From Nitrospirota bacterium (lineage in GTDB: Bacteria; Nitrospirota; Thermodesulfovibrionia; UBA6902), in contig JACRHD010000067.1 of the NCBI GenBank assembly GCA_016234115.1, positions 77,875 to 141,874 of the forward strand: a stretch of 64,000 nt of DNA. The letters are read 5' to 3'. Positions 18,976 through 28,235 of the stretch are shown one piece after another. Position 1 is the stretch's first letter; each line of letters begins with the position of its first letter. The translations under genes were made by a program, and so were the position numbers. The notes under the pieces were generated by a model. It made no database searches. It was not told where the DNA came from and saw nothing but the letters and a program-made list of their open reading frames with translations.

Positions 18976-19740
18976 TTAACTTTCGCAGAGGACAAAAAAA
19001 TCAACGCCGTCAACGCTCTGAAATATTTGCCTGACGACTGCATAAGGCAGCTTGCCGAGTAAGACAAATAAGCAGTATTTAAGCTTCGCAAGCCGGCCCT
19101 TTTTCGCCTTCATCCGGCCCATCCTGTGTTCGCTGAACATCGCGTCCTTAGGCATGAACGCCGTCCTGGCCCTGAGAATTTTCAATCCCGCCTGTCTCAG
19201 GAGACGCTCCACGTCCCGGCGGCTGAATTCATACAAGTGTCCTTCGGATTCAAAAAACCTGCTTCTGTTCTCTTTAAGGTGAAGACTATTCAGGACACGA
19301 ATGAGCCACGTCCTTTCCAGGGGGACCTTGATCCCGATGTATCTGCCTGAATTCCCGGCTGATTGAAGGGCCGCCGGAATATTGTCCATGTGCTCCAGGA
19401 CATCAATAAACGTGACAAGGTCCGCTCTGTAGTTTTCAAGCTCTTCAATACCTCCGAGCACAAATTTATATCCGGGATAATTTCTTCCCGCATACCCGAT
19501 CATCGCCGACGAAATATCGATTCCTACGGCCTCGGAAGCATCAAGATGCCGTGCGAGAAAGGCGAGATTATCGCCCAATCCGCATCCGAAATCGATAATA
19601 CGTTTAACTTTTAATCCCTCCATCAGGGCGCAGAGGTTTGAAGACTTGTACAGGCCGGTAAGCTGTTCCACGCAACGACGGTCCGTGGCCGACCATTCAG
19701 TTCCATAATTTTCATAGAAGCCCTGATCGGGTCTGTCCAT
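18976..19740 (-). CDS. Class I SAM-dependent methyltransferase
   Basis: A 254-residue protein with a Rossmann SAM-binding fold. Motif I is VKRIIDFGCGLGDNLAFL near residue 65, motif II acidic turn AVGIDISSAM, and post-motif LVTFIDVLEHMDN. It starts MDRPDQGFYENYG, a common opening of methyltransferases in surface-polysaccharide loci. Probably methylates a sugar or a carrier intermediate. It is 6 bp downstream of the flippase-like gene. No substrate can be named. Confidence 0.85.
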   Translation of the reverse strand: MDRPDQGFYENYGTEWSATDRRCVEQLTGLYKSSNLCALMEGLKVKRIIDFGCGLGDNLAFLARHLDASEAVGIDISSAMIGYAGRNYPGYKFVLGGIEELENYRADLVTFIDVLEHMDNIPAALQSAGNSGRYIGIKVPLERTWLIRVLNSLHLKENRSRFFESEGHLYEFSRRDVERLLRQAGLKILRARTAFMPKDAMFSEHRMGRMKAKKGRLAKLKYCLFVLLGKLPYAVVRQIFQSVDGVDFFVLCES

Positions 19741-19746
19741 ATTACA

Positions 19747-20718
19747 CTACAGGCCGGTCCCGGCGCCGGCGGGCAAATGCCTTCTGAAGGCAAAAATAAT
19801 CCCGCCTGCCACCGCCTGGCTTATCACCAGTACAAATCCCATCCACGACAGCAGCACCGCATCGGTCGAAGTCAATCCCGCCTGGGAGAATAAATATAAA
19901 TAGGCCCCTTCCCTGATGCCTATTCCGGAGATCGAAACAGGGACCATCATTATGAGAATCGTGATAGGTATGAAGATAAAAAAATACACCAGGGGGACAT
20001 TGAACCCCGACGCCTGAGAATTGAAGAAATTCACGACGACCCTCAGGATATTCAGCAGAAAGGCGATCAGCAGATTGCCGACAAACAGCGTCTTGTGATA
20101 TTTATAGCCGCGGATGGATGCAAACAGGCCCTCCAGTTTCTCTTTGGCCGACAAAAAAAACCGGCCGCGCGGAGAAAACAGGCTGAAGACTTGTTCATGA
20201 AATCGCTGATTGAAGACAAAGAAAGAACCGGCAACTACCGCCGCCAGAAAAACTATGCTGAATGTACTTATCTGAAAACCGACGACGCCTTGCGAAACAA
20301 GGACAGAGAACGCGCTTATGAATGAAAGACTGACTATCCCGCTCCACCTTTCCATAAAAACCGACGATACGGTATCCACTGCCCGTGATGAGTATTTTGA
20401 GAAATCATACATCTTTGCGATATCTCCTCCGAAATTGGTGGGAAGGAACATCCCGAAAAACATCCCGACGAATGTAAATGAAAGAGACTGTCCGAACGAT
20501 ATGTCGATGCCCTTGGCATGAAGCAGCAGTTTCCATCTGTAAGCCCTCAGCGAAGTATCTGCAAACGTCAGCAGGAATGCGACGGCATACAGCGCCGCAT
20601 TGATCGATTTTACATTTCCCGCAAATTCATCCCAGTTGATTTTCGACAGGATGGCGAAGATCAGCAGGGAGCTGACGCCGACTTTGAAAAGACTTTTTCC
20701 AAGGAATCTTTTATCCAC
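19747..20718 (-). CDS. Flippase-like integral membrane protein (UPF0104 / lysylphosphatidylglycerol synthase TM family)
   Basis: A 323-residue protein with about eight transmembrane helices. It begins with a short basic segment and SLLIFAILSKINWDEF, then TFADTSLRAYRWKLLL near residue 55, and SFTFVGMFFGMFLPTNFGGDIAKMY near 90. The last two match the R-W and 'P-x-x-x-G-G-D' signatures of the MprF-type transmembrane family. GIGIREGAYLYLF lies near the C-terminus. Members accompany glycosyltransferase loci (AglD-like) and may move lipid-linked intermediates; this is inference. Overlaps the SGNH gene by 8 bp. Confidence 0.83.
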   Translation of the reverse strand: MDKRFLGKSLFKVGVSSLLIFAILSKINWDEFAGNVKSINAALYAVAFLLTFADTSLRAYRWKLLLHAKGIDISFGQSLSFTFVGMFFGMFLPTNFGGDIAKMYDFSKYSSRAVDTVSSVFMERWSGIVSLSFISAFSVLVSQGVVGFQISTFSIVFLAAVVAGSFFVFNQRFHEQVFSLFSPRGRFFLSAKEKLEGLFASIRGYKYHKTLFVGNLLIAFLLNILRVVVNFFNSQASGFNVPLVYFFIFIPITILIMMVPVSISGIGIREGAYLYLFSQAGLTSTDAVLLSWMGFVLVISQAVAGGIIFAFRRHLPAGAGTGL

Positions 20719-21799
20719 TTATCCCCGGCCCGTATAAGTCCTTTACCAGCGTCTTCCGGATAATCTCCGCAGTCGCCCTGTGACCTTGCGGTGAAAAATG
20801 GCCGTCATTAATAAAATACAGTTTTTCTCCCTGGTGCGCTTCCGCCCACTCCGACAGTTCAGGGGTCAGGTCTAAATACTCAATCCCGGTCCTGTCAAGC
20901 ATGTCCCTCATCCCTCTGATGGTCCTGTGATGTATCGCTTTGATCAACGGGTTCCCGTATACTGCCTGGCTGGAAGGGATGATAACAACCAGTAATTTTG
21001 AGCCGGCGTCCGATACGCTCCTCTGCATTTTTTTCACGATGGCCTCGGTGACCTCCCATGATTCTCCATATCCGAGATGCTGAAGAAGCCACAGAGCGCG
21101 CTCGGAGAATATCCGGTAAATCCGTGAATGTCTTTCAACTGACTGAAATAGTGTGTCGGGCTGCCGCATGTCCGTCACTTCCGGAACAGGGACATTCGTC
21201 AGAACGAGGTCGCCGTTTGAGAGCTTAAATACGGGTTTCTGGGCATTGCCGTGATACCTTTCCACGTTCCTGAAAATATCGCCTTTATAAAAACCCAGGA
21301 CCACGAGGTCGGGTCTGTACCTGAGACCTTTCTTCTGCAGAAGGAGCAGTTGCTGATCGGTGCCGTAACCTGAAACGGCAAAATTCAACACTTCCGTACC
21401 GTCAAGGGTCTTCTCGAGGATATCAGGGTATGTGTCGCCATTATTGATACCATGCCCGAAAGTAAATGAGTCTCCTGCAACTAAAATCCGTCGCTTACCG
21501 GGGATTCGGTCCGGCGAATAATCATGGTCGGAGCGCAGGCCGTCCGAATTGATTTTGACGGCGGCATGAAACTCCGGCGCGTCGTACCTGAAATTTGCGT
21601 TCGGCGCCCATACCCAGCCGATCAATTCATCATACCTCACGACATCTTCGGCCCTCTTCTGTTTTTCCGGGTACGCATCGGGCTTTTCATGGTAAATAAT
21701 CCCCAGCGTCACCTCGCAGACAACCAGCATTATCAGCGCTAAAGACAGAAAAGCGACTGCGCCGAAAACGCATTTCCTCAATGTAATTCCTCGCTCCAT
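20711..21799 (-). CDS. Membrane-anchored SGNH/GDSL hydrolase
   Basis: A 362-residue protein with one N-terminal transmembrane helix (about residues 10-32) and a periplasmic SGNH domain. Block I is ILVAGDSFTFGHG (catalytic Ser), block II Gly is in NFAVSGYGTDQ, and block V is INDGHFSPQGH with the Asp-x-x-His of the triad (D near residue 338). Such AlgJ/AlgX-like or esterase proteins add or remove O-acyl groups on polysaccharide, fitting the two acyltransferase-3 proteins in the locus. 3 bp separate it from the upstream radical SAM gene. Confidence 0.83.
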   Translation of the reverse strand: MERGITLRKCVFGAVAFLSLALIMLVVCEVTLGIIYHEKPDAYPEKQKRAEDVVRYDELIGWVWAPNANFRYDAPEFHAAVKINSDGLRSDHDYSPDRIPGKRRILVAGDSFTFGHGINNGDTYPDILEKTLDGTEVLNFAVSGYGTDQQLLLLQKKGLRYRPDLVVLGFYKGDIFRNVERYHGNAQKPVFKLSNGDLVLTNVPVPEVTDMRQPDTLFQSVERHSRIYRIFSERALWLLQHLGYGESWEVTEAIVKKMQRSVSDAGSKLLVVIIPSSQAVYGNPLIKAIHHRTIRGMRDMLDRTGIEYLDLTPELSEWAEAHQGEKLYFINDGHFSPQGHRATAEIIRKTLVKDLYGPGISG

Positions 21800-21802
21800 T
21801 TA

Positions 21803-23170
21803 TCAAAGGATCCTTTCTTCGATCCTGTCGAACAACTTTATCAGGAAGGGGTCGTAATCCCTGACCCTCTGCATGATCTTGTACCACTCGCCTTCCTTTA
21901 TCAGGTTCTTGAAATTAATGATCCATCCCTTGTTGTCGATCTTCCTGATAAAATTCTCGTCTATCCCGAGATGTCTGCTGCTGTCGATGCCGTGCATTGT
22001 GACTTTCGCCCAGCCTTCAATGCTGTCCGGCGGCGCAAACAGGCCCGAACTGACCGCCTCATCGTAAAGTTCCGAACCGGGATAAGGGGAATAAACGCAA
22101 TACGTGCGGCGCGTCGGGCTGATTTCCTTCATAAAATCCAGGGTCATCCTGATCTCTTCCATCGTTTCCGTCGGAGCGCCGAGGATTACCGACGCCTTGG
22201 TGCGTATGTTTTGCTGTTTCCCGCACAATTCAAAGGCGCGTCTTATTTGTTCAGTGGTTATTTTTTTCCTGTATTTTTCGAGCATCCTTTCCGAGCCGGA
22301 CTCGACCCCGAAAGACAGCCACACCCTTTTGAATTTCTTCAGGAGATCAAGGAACCTCTGGTTGACAAAGGTAACGCGAGTGTATAACAACAACGAGTAG
22401 TCGCCGGACAGATAATCGAATATCTCCCTGCAATAGTCGTAATTGGACGTAAAAAAGTCGTCGTGGAACTTTAAATGTTTATTACCGGTCAGTCTCTCCG
22501 TCCTTTTTATCTCTTCTATGACCCTCCCGGCGCTGAGACACCTGTAGCGATGCTCCCTGCCGAATCTTCCGCTGATGCAGAAGGTGCAACTGAAGGGACA
22601 CCCCCTCGACGTTACCAGGACGATCTCAATGTCAAAATATTTTTTCGCCTGGACCAGGTCCCACGGCAGCATCGGAAGGGCATCGAGGTCCTTCACCGCG
22701 GGTCTGCGTTCATTTACGATGATCTCTCCTTCCCGTTTAAAGGCCAGTCCCCTGATCTCCTGAAAATTATTTTTCCCGCTGCTCAAGGCCTCCACTAATT
22801 CCAGGAAGGTGTATTCACCTTCGCCGGCCACGACATAATCTATAAATTCATTTGCCAAAGTCTCTCCGGGGAGTATCGAAGCATGGACGCCGCCCCATAC
22901 CACCGGGACATCGCCGCCGAAAATTTTCTTGACCTGCCTGGTCACATGCAGGGCGTCCAGAAGCATGGGTCCGGTCATTGCAGTGACCCCGACGATATCA
23001 GGTCTGAATTTCCTTATCTTCGTCAGAGAAAAATAATCAATATTCCTGTCTAATATCTTTACTTCGTGTCCTGCTTCCCTCGCAACCGCTCCCACATACA
23101 TTATGCCGATGGGTGGGCAAATCGTCCCCCTCAAAGTGCTGGTGTTCGGCTGAACGAGCAATATTTTCAT
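21803..23170 (-). CDS. B12-binding-domain radical SAM protein
   Basis: A 455-residue enzyme with an N-terminal cobalamin-binding domain (LVQPNTSTLRG, then VPVVWGGVHASILPGETL and VVAGEGEYTF) and a radical SAM domain with Cys191-x3-Cys195-x2-Cys198 (GCPFSCTFC). WLSFGVESGSERML is the SAM-binding strand. Third B12/radical SAM gene in the locus, separated from the other two by four genes, and somewhat different in sequence. Its start overlaps the GlpD-like gene by 4 bp. Substrate unknown. Confidence 0.88.
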   Translation of the reverse strand: MKILLVQPNTSTLRGTICPPIGIMYVGAVAREAGHEVKILDRNIDYFSLTKIRKFRPDIVGVTAMTGPMLLDALHVTRQVKKIFGGDVPVVWGGVHASILPGETLANEFIDYVVAGEGEYTFLELVEALSSGKNNFQEIRGLAFKREGEIIVNERRPAVKDLDALPMLPWDLVQAKKYFDIEIVLVTSRGCPFSCTFCISGRFGREHRYRCLSAGRVIEEIKRTERLTGNKHLKFHDDFFTSNYDYCREIFDYLSGDYSLLLYTRVTFVNQRFLDLLKKFKRVWLSFGVESGSERMLEKYRKKITTEQIRRAFELCGKQQNIRTKASVILGAPTETMEEIRMTLDFMKEISPTRRTYCVYSPYPGSELYDEAVSSGLFAPPDSIEGWAKVTMHGIDSSRHLGIDENFIRKIDNKGWIINFKNLIKEGEWYKIMQRVRDYDPFLIKLFDRIEERIL

Positions 23171-24915
23171 AAAGCTTTAGATGTTGCCGGTCCGGCCCCC
23201 GAGGCCGACAGTCCCGATATCTGATTTCCACCTGACACCGACACCCTCTGCAACAGCCCCTTTACTTCCGTAATTTCTTCCCGTATACGCGCATCGTCCC
23301 ATCCCTTTTCAGCCGCCATCATTTCCGCGCAATACCTCAGCTCATCGTCGCCCGGATATCCTCCTGCCGCAAGGTCCGTTCTTCTGAAGACAACATCTCC
23401 CAGCTTTTGCGCCATCTCTTCACGGACGGCATGAAGGACCTCCGCCTTGATAACGCCGGAGTCCCCTATGGTTTCAGCCGTCCCGGGGTTTTCCTCGACA
23501 TACCTGATCAGCTCCGTATATTCCGAGCCGTAATTATGCAGCAGAGAACGCATGACATCTTCCCCGAAGATATGGGAATAACGTCTGCTTTCATGAGTTA
23601 TGAATTCCTCAAAGCGGTCAATGCGTCCGCCGTAGATCGGGGTCTCGTCAATCGCGGATGCAGGCGCCCTCCGTCCCAGCTTATTAAATATAAGACTTAC
23701 GGCCTCCGAGGCGTCGCGCTTTGCAGTAGTAAACCGCGCCCCGATCAGGGTCACAAGGCCTTCTATCCCGTGTTCATTTGCGTGATCGACAAGGCGGGAC
23801 TGTTTTCCGTAACTGATGTCCTTTGCTCCGGGATCATTGTCTCCGGTCAGGACGATCCCCGCGTTCCACATCGATACGTCGCCCGGCGTAAGCTCAATGC
23901 CCGGATACACCTCATTGATCTCGTCGATACAGTCCCGTACCTCTTCCTGCGATACCGAAAAATCCGGAGTCCGTCCGTCATGCACGCAATGCCAGACGCC
24001 TATCAGCGTGTAATTACGCCATGGGACAATAAAGAGATGCCGCTTCTTCCTGCTCAGGATGGCGTCAGGGTCTTTCGTCCTTCCCTGTACGGCGACTGCA
24101 TAGTTTCCGAACCGGCGCGGCACGATAAAACACAGGTCCCTCGAATACGTCGACCCCGGTCTGAGCCGCAATCCCATGGCGCCTTTAAGCATCATTTCAG
24201 CCCACGGGCCCGATGCATTCAACACAGTCTTGCAGCGAATCCGCACTTCTTCTCCTGTCAGCAAATCACGGGCCGTTACACCCGCAATCCCCCCCGGACG
24301 CCTGATAAAATCCACTGCTTCCATATAATTTGCGGCAACCGCGCCCGCGTCAACGGCCGACCTCAAAAAAGACAGGACCAGACGCGAGGGGTTGTGTATC
24401 TGGCCGTCGTGGAATATAGCGCCGCCCGTCAAGCCTTCTCTGATTAGACCCGGAAACAGTTTGAGTGTCTCCTCCCTCGAAATAAAGCGTCCGCCGGGGA
24501 TCCTTCTTTCCCTGTCGCGTATTCCCCTGTTGCGGTCAAAAGCCACAAAATCGTAGAGGCAAAAACCCGCCCTCAATATCGCCTTGCCCTTCATCCCATG
24601 ACCGTATGTCGGAACTACTATAGGCAGCGGATATACGAGGTGGGGCGCGATGCGCATGAACGAGCGTCTTTCATTCATTGATTTGCGGACCCTTCTGAAG
24701 TTTGCGTGCTGAAGATAACGTATGCCCCCATGGACCATCCTGAAAGAATTTGATGAAGTGGCGTGCGCAAAATCATTCTTTTCGATAAGCGCGGCCGAGA
24801 GTCCGCGTGACGCCGCGTCCCAGACGGCACAGGCCCCGAATATCCCCCCTCCCACGATTACGACATCGAATTCCCTGTCGGCGAGATGTCCCGTGTTTCT
24901 CGTAAAGCCGCCCAT
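23167..24915 (-). CDS. FAD-dependent glycerol-3-phosphate dehydrogenase/oxidase-like protein
   Basis: A 582-residue GlpD-family flavoprotein. The FAD-binding GxGxxG reads IVGGGIFGACAVWDAASRG near residue 20. The family signature TSSNSFRMVHGGIRYLQH near residue 53 and NASGPWAEMM near residue 235 support the family. A C-terminal helical domain (about 430 on) is present. GlpD oxidises sn-glycerol-3-phosphate to dihydroxyacetone phosphate; why it lies in an EPS operon is unclear, possibly handling a glycerol-phosphate-like substituent. It overlaps neighbours by 4 bp and 1 bp, so it is a true operon member. The last 25 residues are low-complexity (Ser/Gly/Ala rich). Confidence 0.87.
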   Translation of the reverse strand: MGGFTRNTGHLADREFDVVIVGGGIFGACAVWDAASRGLSAALIEKNDFAHATSSNSFRMVHGGIRYLQHANFRRVRKSMNERRSFMRIAPHLVYPLPIVVPTYGHGMKGKAILRAGFCLYDFVAFDRNRGIRDRERRIPGGRFISREETLKLFPGLIREGLTGGAIFHDGQIHNPSRLVLSFLRSAVDAGAVAANYMEAVDFIRRPGGIAGVTARDLLTGEEVRIRCKTVLNASGPWAEMMLKGAMGLRLRPGSTYSRDLCFIVPRRFGNYAVAVQGRTKDPDAILSRKKRHLFIVPWRNYTLIGVWHCVHDGRTPDFSVSQEEVRDCIDEINEVYPGIELTPGDVSMWNAGIVLTGDNDPGAKDISYGKQSRLVDHANEHGIEGLVTLIGARFTTAKRDASEAVSLIFNKLGRRAPASAIDETPIYGGRIDRFEEFITHESRRYSHIFGEDVMRSLLHNYGSEYTELIRYVEENPGTAETIGDSGVIKAEVLHAVREEMAQKLGDVVFRRTDLAAGGYPGDDELRYCAEMMAAEKGWDDARIREEITEVKGLLQRVSVSGGNQISGLSASGAGPATSKAL

Positions 24916-26090
24916 TAGTTTACGGGTTTCACCTCGCCGGCCGAAATAATTCCCTCAAAGAGCGAGAGATAATCGGCGGCGCATTTGTCGATATAATAAT
25001 TCCGGACGATTTCTTTGTTATAGGCCCCCATCCTTTTCACGAGCTCGCTGTTTGTCATCAGTTCGACGGTCCTTTTTTTCATTTCTTCCTCGTTCCCGAG
25101 CCGCACCAGAAATCCCGTCCTGCCGTCCGCCAGAAAGTCGTTCTGCCCGCCGCAGTCATAGCATATGACCGGCAGTCCGCATTCCATGGCTTCAAGAAAG
25201 ACCAGACCGAACCCCTCATGCAGCGAGGTCGAAAGGTAAATATCGGACGCAGCCATGATTTGAAACTTCTTCTCGTCCGGGACATTTCCAAGTATAAACA
25301 CGCTGTCTTTCAGACCGGACCCGGCGATGCTCTTTTCAAGACACCCCCTCTCCGGACCATCACCTATTATCAGGAGCCTGAATCTGTATTTGTCCTTGAT
25401 CCCGGAGAGAATTGTTATCAAACCGCCGACGTTCTTGCGCTCGACCAATCTTCCGACCGTACAGAAAATCGTCTCATCCGCTTCAAAGCCCAGTTCGAGC
25501 CGGCTCTTCTTCTGAAAGCAGGTCCTGCCGATACCAAGCGGTATTACATTTATTTCCCTTTTTATCCGATAATTGCAAATTGCCCTTTGTTTAGTGTCCT
25601 GTGACTGGGCGACCACGCACTCGGCTTTGTTAAGCATTGCGCGGACTACGGTTGAAAGGCCCGGGGTGCGGTGAGGGGAAAGGGCCTTGCCGGGATCAAA
25701 TATGTCTCCCCCGTGAATTGATAAAACATTAGGGATTCTAAACGCCCTGGCTAAAATATATCCGGTGGGTCCTGAAGGGATCGCGAAATGCGTATTGATA
25801 ATATCATACGCGCCCCTGTTCATTGAAAGATACGCCCTATAAACACTTGATGGAAAATACGACAACATGGATGGCAGATTAGCGGCTTCCTTTTTATTTC
25901 TGAACAACACCGGCACGCGTACCACGTCGACTCCGTTTACGTTTTCTTTTTTTTTGAGGCCCCTGAACAGGCTTGTCAATACGGTGACTCCATGCCCGAG
26001 CCCGGCCATACACTCGGCAATATCTCTTGTAAATAAACCGCCGCCGCCGCCTATCGGGGGATATTCATAATTGACAATCAGGATTTGCAT
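24915..26090 (-). CDS. GT4 glycosyltransferase
   Basis: A 391-residue GT-B enzyme. The N-terminal acceptor loop is NYEYPPIGGGGGLFTRDIAE, and NTHFAIPSGPTGYILA lies near residue 105. The donor domain has FCTVGRLVERKNVGGLI near 215 and the catalytic E-x7-E region in STSLHEGFGLVFLEAMECGLPVI near 295. It shares one base with the GlpD-like gene stop/start junction. Likely adds a sugar during repeat-unit assembly. Confidence 0.9.
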   Translation of the reverse strand: MQILIVNYEYPPIGGGGGLFTRDIAECMAGLGHGVTVLTSLFRGLKKKENVNGVDVVRVPVLFRNKKEAANLPSMLSYFPSSVYRAYLSMNRGAYDIINTHFAIPSGPTGYILARAFRIPNVLSIHGGDIFDPGKALSPHRTPGLSTVVRAMLNKAECVVAQSQDTKQRAICNYRIKREINVIPLGIGRTCFQKKSRLELGFEADETIFCTVGRLVERKNVGGLITILSGIKDKYRFRLLIIGDGPERGCLEKSIAGSGLKDSVFILGNVPDEKKFQIMAASDIYLSTSLHEGFGLVFLEAMECGLPVICYDCGGQNDFLADGRTGFLVRLGNEEEMKKRTVELMTNSELVKRMGAYNKEIVRNYYIDKCAADYLSLFEGIISAGEVKPVN

Positions 26091-26123
26091 GTTATATGTT
26101 GGTCATCCGGCGCATAATGCCGC

Positions 26124-27080
26124 CTATATTATTTCTTCAATGACATACTCCCTCTTTTTGCGACCGAGCGTAAAAATTATAATCTCACCCAACAGACCCG
26201 TGCCCACAATCTGAATACCGATGATCATGGAAACAATGGCCAGAATAAAGGACGGACGGTTGCCCAGAAGCTGGTCCATAAACAGCTTCTGGAAAAAAAT
26301 AAAACCGAATATGCATATGCCGGTCAGAAAAAACAACAACCCGATGTAACTGAAAAGCCGCAGGGGCTTTTTTGTAAACGACGTATTCAGGTAAATAGTA
26401 AAAATATCAATCATCCTTCCTACGTATGAAGACATCCTGTAAAATCCGGCGCGCGCCTCGCGAGGTTCTCCATGATCTTTAAAATGTTCGCATTTGACTT
26501 CTTTGCTCTTGAACCCTTTCCGGACGGCAAATACCGGCAAATACTGATACATGTTCCCGTACAGCTCGATTTTTTCAAGGACCGGTCTTCTGAATATCCT
26601 TACATTGCAGCTCAAATCATGCATGCTTGTCCCCGTTATCCGCCTGACAAGCATGTTAAACAGATCGGACTGCATTCTGTAGAAAACCGGATCAAACCTG
26701 TCCTGCCTCCACACGCTGACAATATCATCATCGTCATCAACCGAAAGCAGCAGCTTTTCAAAAGAACTGATCGTGATCTGCTGATAGGAGCCGCAGACCA
26801 CAATGAACTCGCCGCTGCATTCCCCGATTACGGAATTGAGACATACGGCCTGATGCGCCCTTCTGCTCATATCAAAGGCCTTGATATTCGGGGGATAGAA
26901 ATGGTCGCCCTTCAGCAGATTTCTCAAAAATCCTCCCTTCCCGTTGGCTATTATAAGGACCTCTACGTCCCAGCGCGCGGAGAAAGTCCTGTAAACGTTC
27001 TCAACGTACTGAAAGAAATCCCTGTTCTCTTTTTCCAGCAGGAAGACTATGGAATATTTCATCCGGCGGATATTATTCAT
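26124..27080 (-). CDS. GT2-like protein lacking the catalytic Asp motifs
   Basis: A 318-residue homologue of the next gene upstream, aligning end to end: shared landmarks include TGTSMHDLSCNVRIFRRPV against TGIKLHDHGCTIKVYEAAC, plus two C-terminal transmembrane helices. But where the partner has FVDDGSDDGT this protein has IIANGKGGFL, and where it has MDGDLQND (the D-x-D metal site) this one has VCGSYQQI. Both nucleotide-sugar/metal motifs of a GT-A enzyme are therefore gone. It may be a regulatory or structural partner of the active paralogue. Start: M1 overlaps the upstream gene by 8 bp; Met7 at 27062 is an alternative. Confidence 0.8.
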   Translation of the reverse strand: MNNIRRMKYSIVFLLEKENRDFFQYVENVYRTFSARWDVEVLIIANGKGGFLRNLLKGDHFYPPNIKAFDMSRRAHQAVCLNSVIGECSGEFIVVCGSYQQITISSFEKLLLSVDDDDDIVSVWRQDRFDPVFYRMQSDLFNMLVRRITGTSMHDLSCNVRIFRRPVLEKIELYGNMYQYLPVFAVRKGFKSKEVKCEHFKDHGEPREARAGFYRMSSYVGRMIDIFTIYLNTSFTKKPLRLFSYIGLLFFLTGICIFGFIFFQKLFMDQLLGNRPSFILAIVSMIIGIQIVGTGLLGEIIIFTLGRKKREYVIEEII

Positions 27081-28029
27081 TTGAATCGGAAAAGATGGGT
27101 ATTGATTTCCTGGTAATTTCAGGCAGTCTCGTATGGGACAAGTCGCTGTTTCTTACCACCACCTCTCCCAGGATTCCCAACATGACAAGATGCATGGCGG
27201 CGATTACATTGAGGACCGATGCGATCATAAAAAAAAGGACCTTGCCGTACGTCCAGTCATACGTCCACGCCAGCAGCGTCAGGATGCAAAAGCAGAAGGT
27301 CAGCAACAGGAAGGGAATGGAAAGAAAGACAAAGCCCTTCAACGGGGTTGAAGAAAATCTGATGATTAAATTGATCGAAAAAATATCCATAAAGACTTTA
27401 TATACCCGATCAAATCCGTACTTTGAAGCGCCGTATGTTCTCGGACGGTGCTTCACCGGGATTTCGGTCACCCTGGCCCCCGTCATACTCGCCAGAACGG
27501 GGAAGAACCTGTGCATCTCTCCGTAGGCGCTCAAAGACTTTATGCAGGCGGCCTCATATACTTTGATGGTACAGCCGTGGTCATGCAGCTTGATCCCGGT
27601 CGTCAACGAAATAATAAAGTTTGCCATCCTGGAGAAGACCGTTCTCAGAAAAGTATCTTTTCTGTCTTTTCGCCACCCGCTGACCACATCATACCCCTCC
27701 CTTATTTTCTCAAGCAGTACGGGAATGTCCGAAGGATCATTCTGTAAATCGCCGTCCATGGTTATGATATACCGGCCTGAAGCATTGTCGAACCCTGCGG
27801 CCATGGCCTCCGTCTGGCCGAAATTTCTTTTCAGGGCGATCAGCCTGAGGTCCGGCGCTGTTTTCCTCATTTCCCTGATTTTTTCCCTGGTGCCGTCATC
27901 CGAACCGTCGTCCACAAAGATGATCTCATATGAAATCGGAAGTTTCCGCAATTCAGCCCTTATGCTGTAATAAAGGGGTTCCACGTTTTCCAGCTCATTG
28001 AATATGGGGACTACAACCGACAGGTCCAT
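27073..28029 (-). CDS. GT2 glycosyltransferase, DPM1/ArnC-like
   Basis: A 318-residue polyprenyl-phosphate glycosyltransferase-like enzyme. It has the full GT-A motif set: VVVPIFNE at the start, FVDDGSDDGT near residue 38, LKRNFGQTEAM near 70, and TMDGDLQNDPSDIP near 90 with the D-x-D metal site. RPRTYGASKYG near 195 is the usual motif before two C-terminal transmembrane helices. ArnC/DPM-type enzymes charge undecaprenyl phosphate with one sugar, which would supply the donor to the GT39 enzymes in this locus (inference). First gene after a 259 bp gap. Confidence 0.92.
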   Translation of the reverse strand: MDLSVVVPIFNELENVEPLYYSIRAELRKLPISYEIIFVDDGSDDGTREKIREMRKTAPDLRLIALKRNFGQTEAMAAGFDNASGRYIITMDGDLQNDPSDIPVLLEKIREGYDVVSGWRKDRKDTFLRTVFSRMANFIISLTTGIKLHDHGCTIKVYEAACIKSLSAYGEMHRFFPVLASMTGARVTEIPVKHRPRTYGASKYGFDRVYKVFMDIFSINLIIRFSSTPLKGFVFLSIPFLLLTFCFCILTLLAWTYDWTYGKVLFFMIASVLNVIAAMHLVMLGILGEVVVRNSDLSHTRLPEITRKSIPIFSDSNE

Positions 28030-28209
28030 ATGATCTCAATAATATTCACTTCAGGTTTAGAGAAGAGGATCAACATTGTTCAACTCTGAATGCCTCAAGT
28101 CCGTACATCCGGACCCGGGCCATATGCGCAAGCGCGGCTCCGCCCTCTCAGTCACAGTTGCCGACTGACGAGGGACCGGCAGACCGCCTTTTCATGAACA
28201 CAATACACC

Positions 28210-28235
28210 TGTCATAATTTAGACTGCTTATGACA
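28210..28235. promoter_or_regulatory. Operator-like inverted repeat upstream of the glycosyltransferase block
   Basis: TGTCATAA (28210-28217) and TTATGACA (28228-28235) form an exact 8 bp inverted repeat with a 10 bp centre. It lies in the 28030-28288 gap, the only sizeable gap between the export genes and the assembly block, about 180 bp before the GT2 start. The gap shows no reading frame of note. Binding by a regulator is inference; its TGTCA/TGACA half-sites also occur at 42310-42328. Confidence 0.4.

Noticed and set aside
23407-24447. A 346-codon open frame on the plus strand
   Set aside because: Antisense to the GlpD-like gene; its residue make-up is odd (Arg/His/Pro rich), it has no family marks, and the minus-strand gene is clearly real.
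26472-27116. A 214-codon open frame on the plus strand
   Set aside because: Antisense to the degenerate GT2 gene, which aligns along its full length with its neighbour; nothing supports the plus-strand frame.
28128-28142. Weak -24/-12-like sequence on the minus strand before the GT2 genes
   Set aside because: GG and GC have the right spacing but the -24 box reads CGGAGC in place of TGGCAC; too far from consensus to list.
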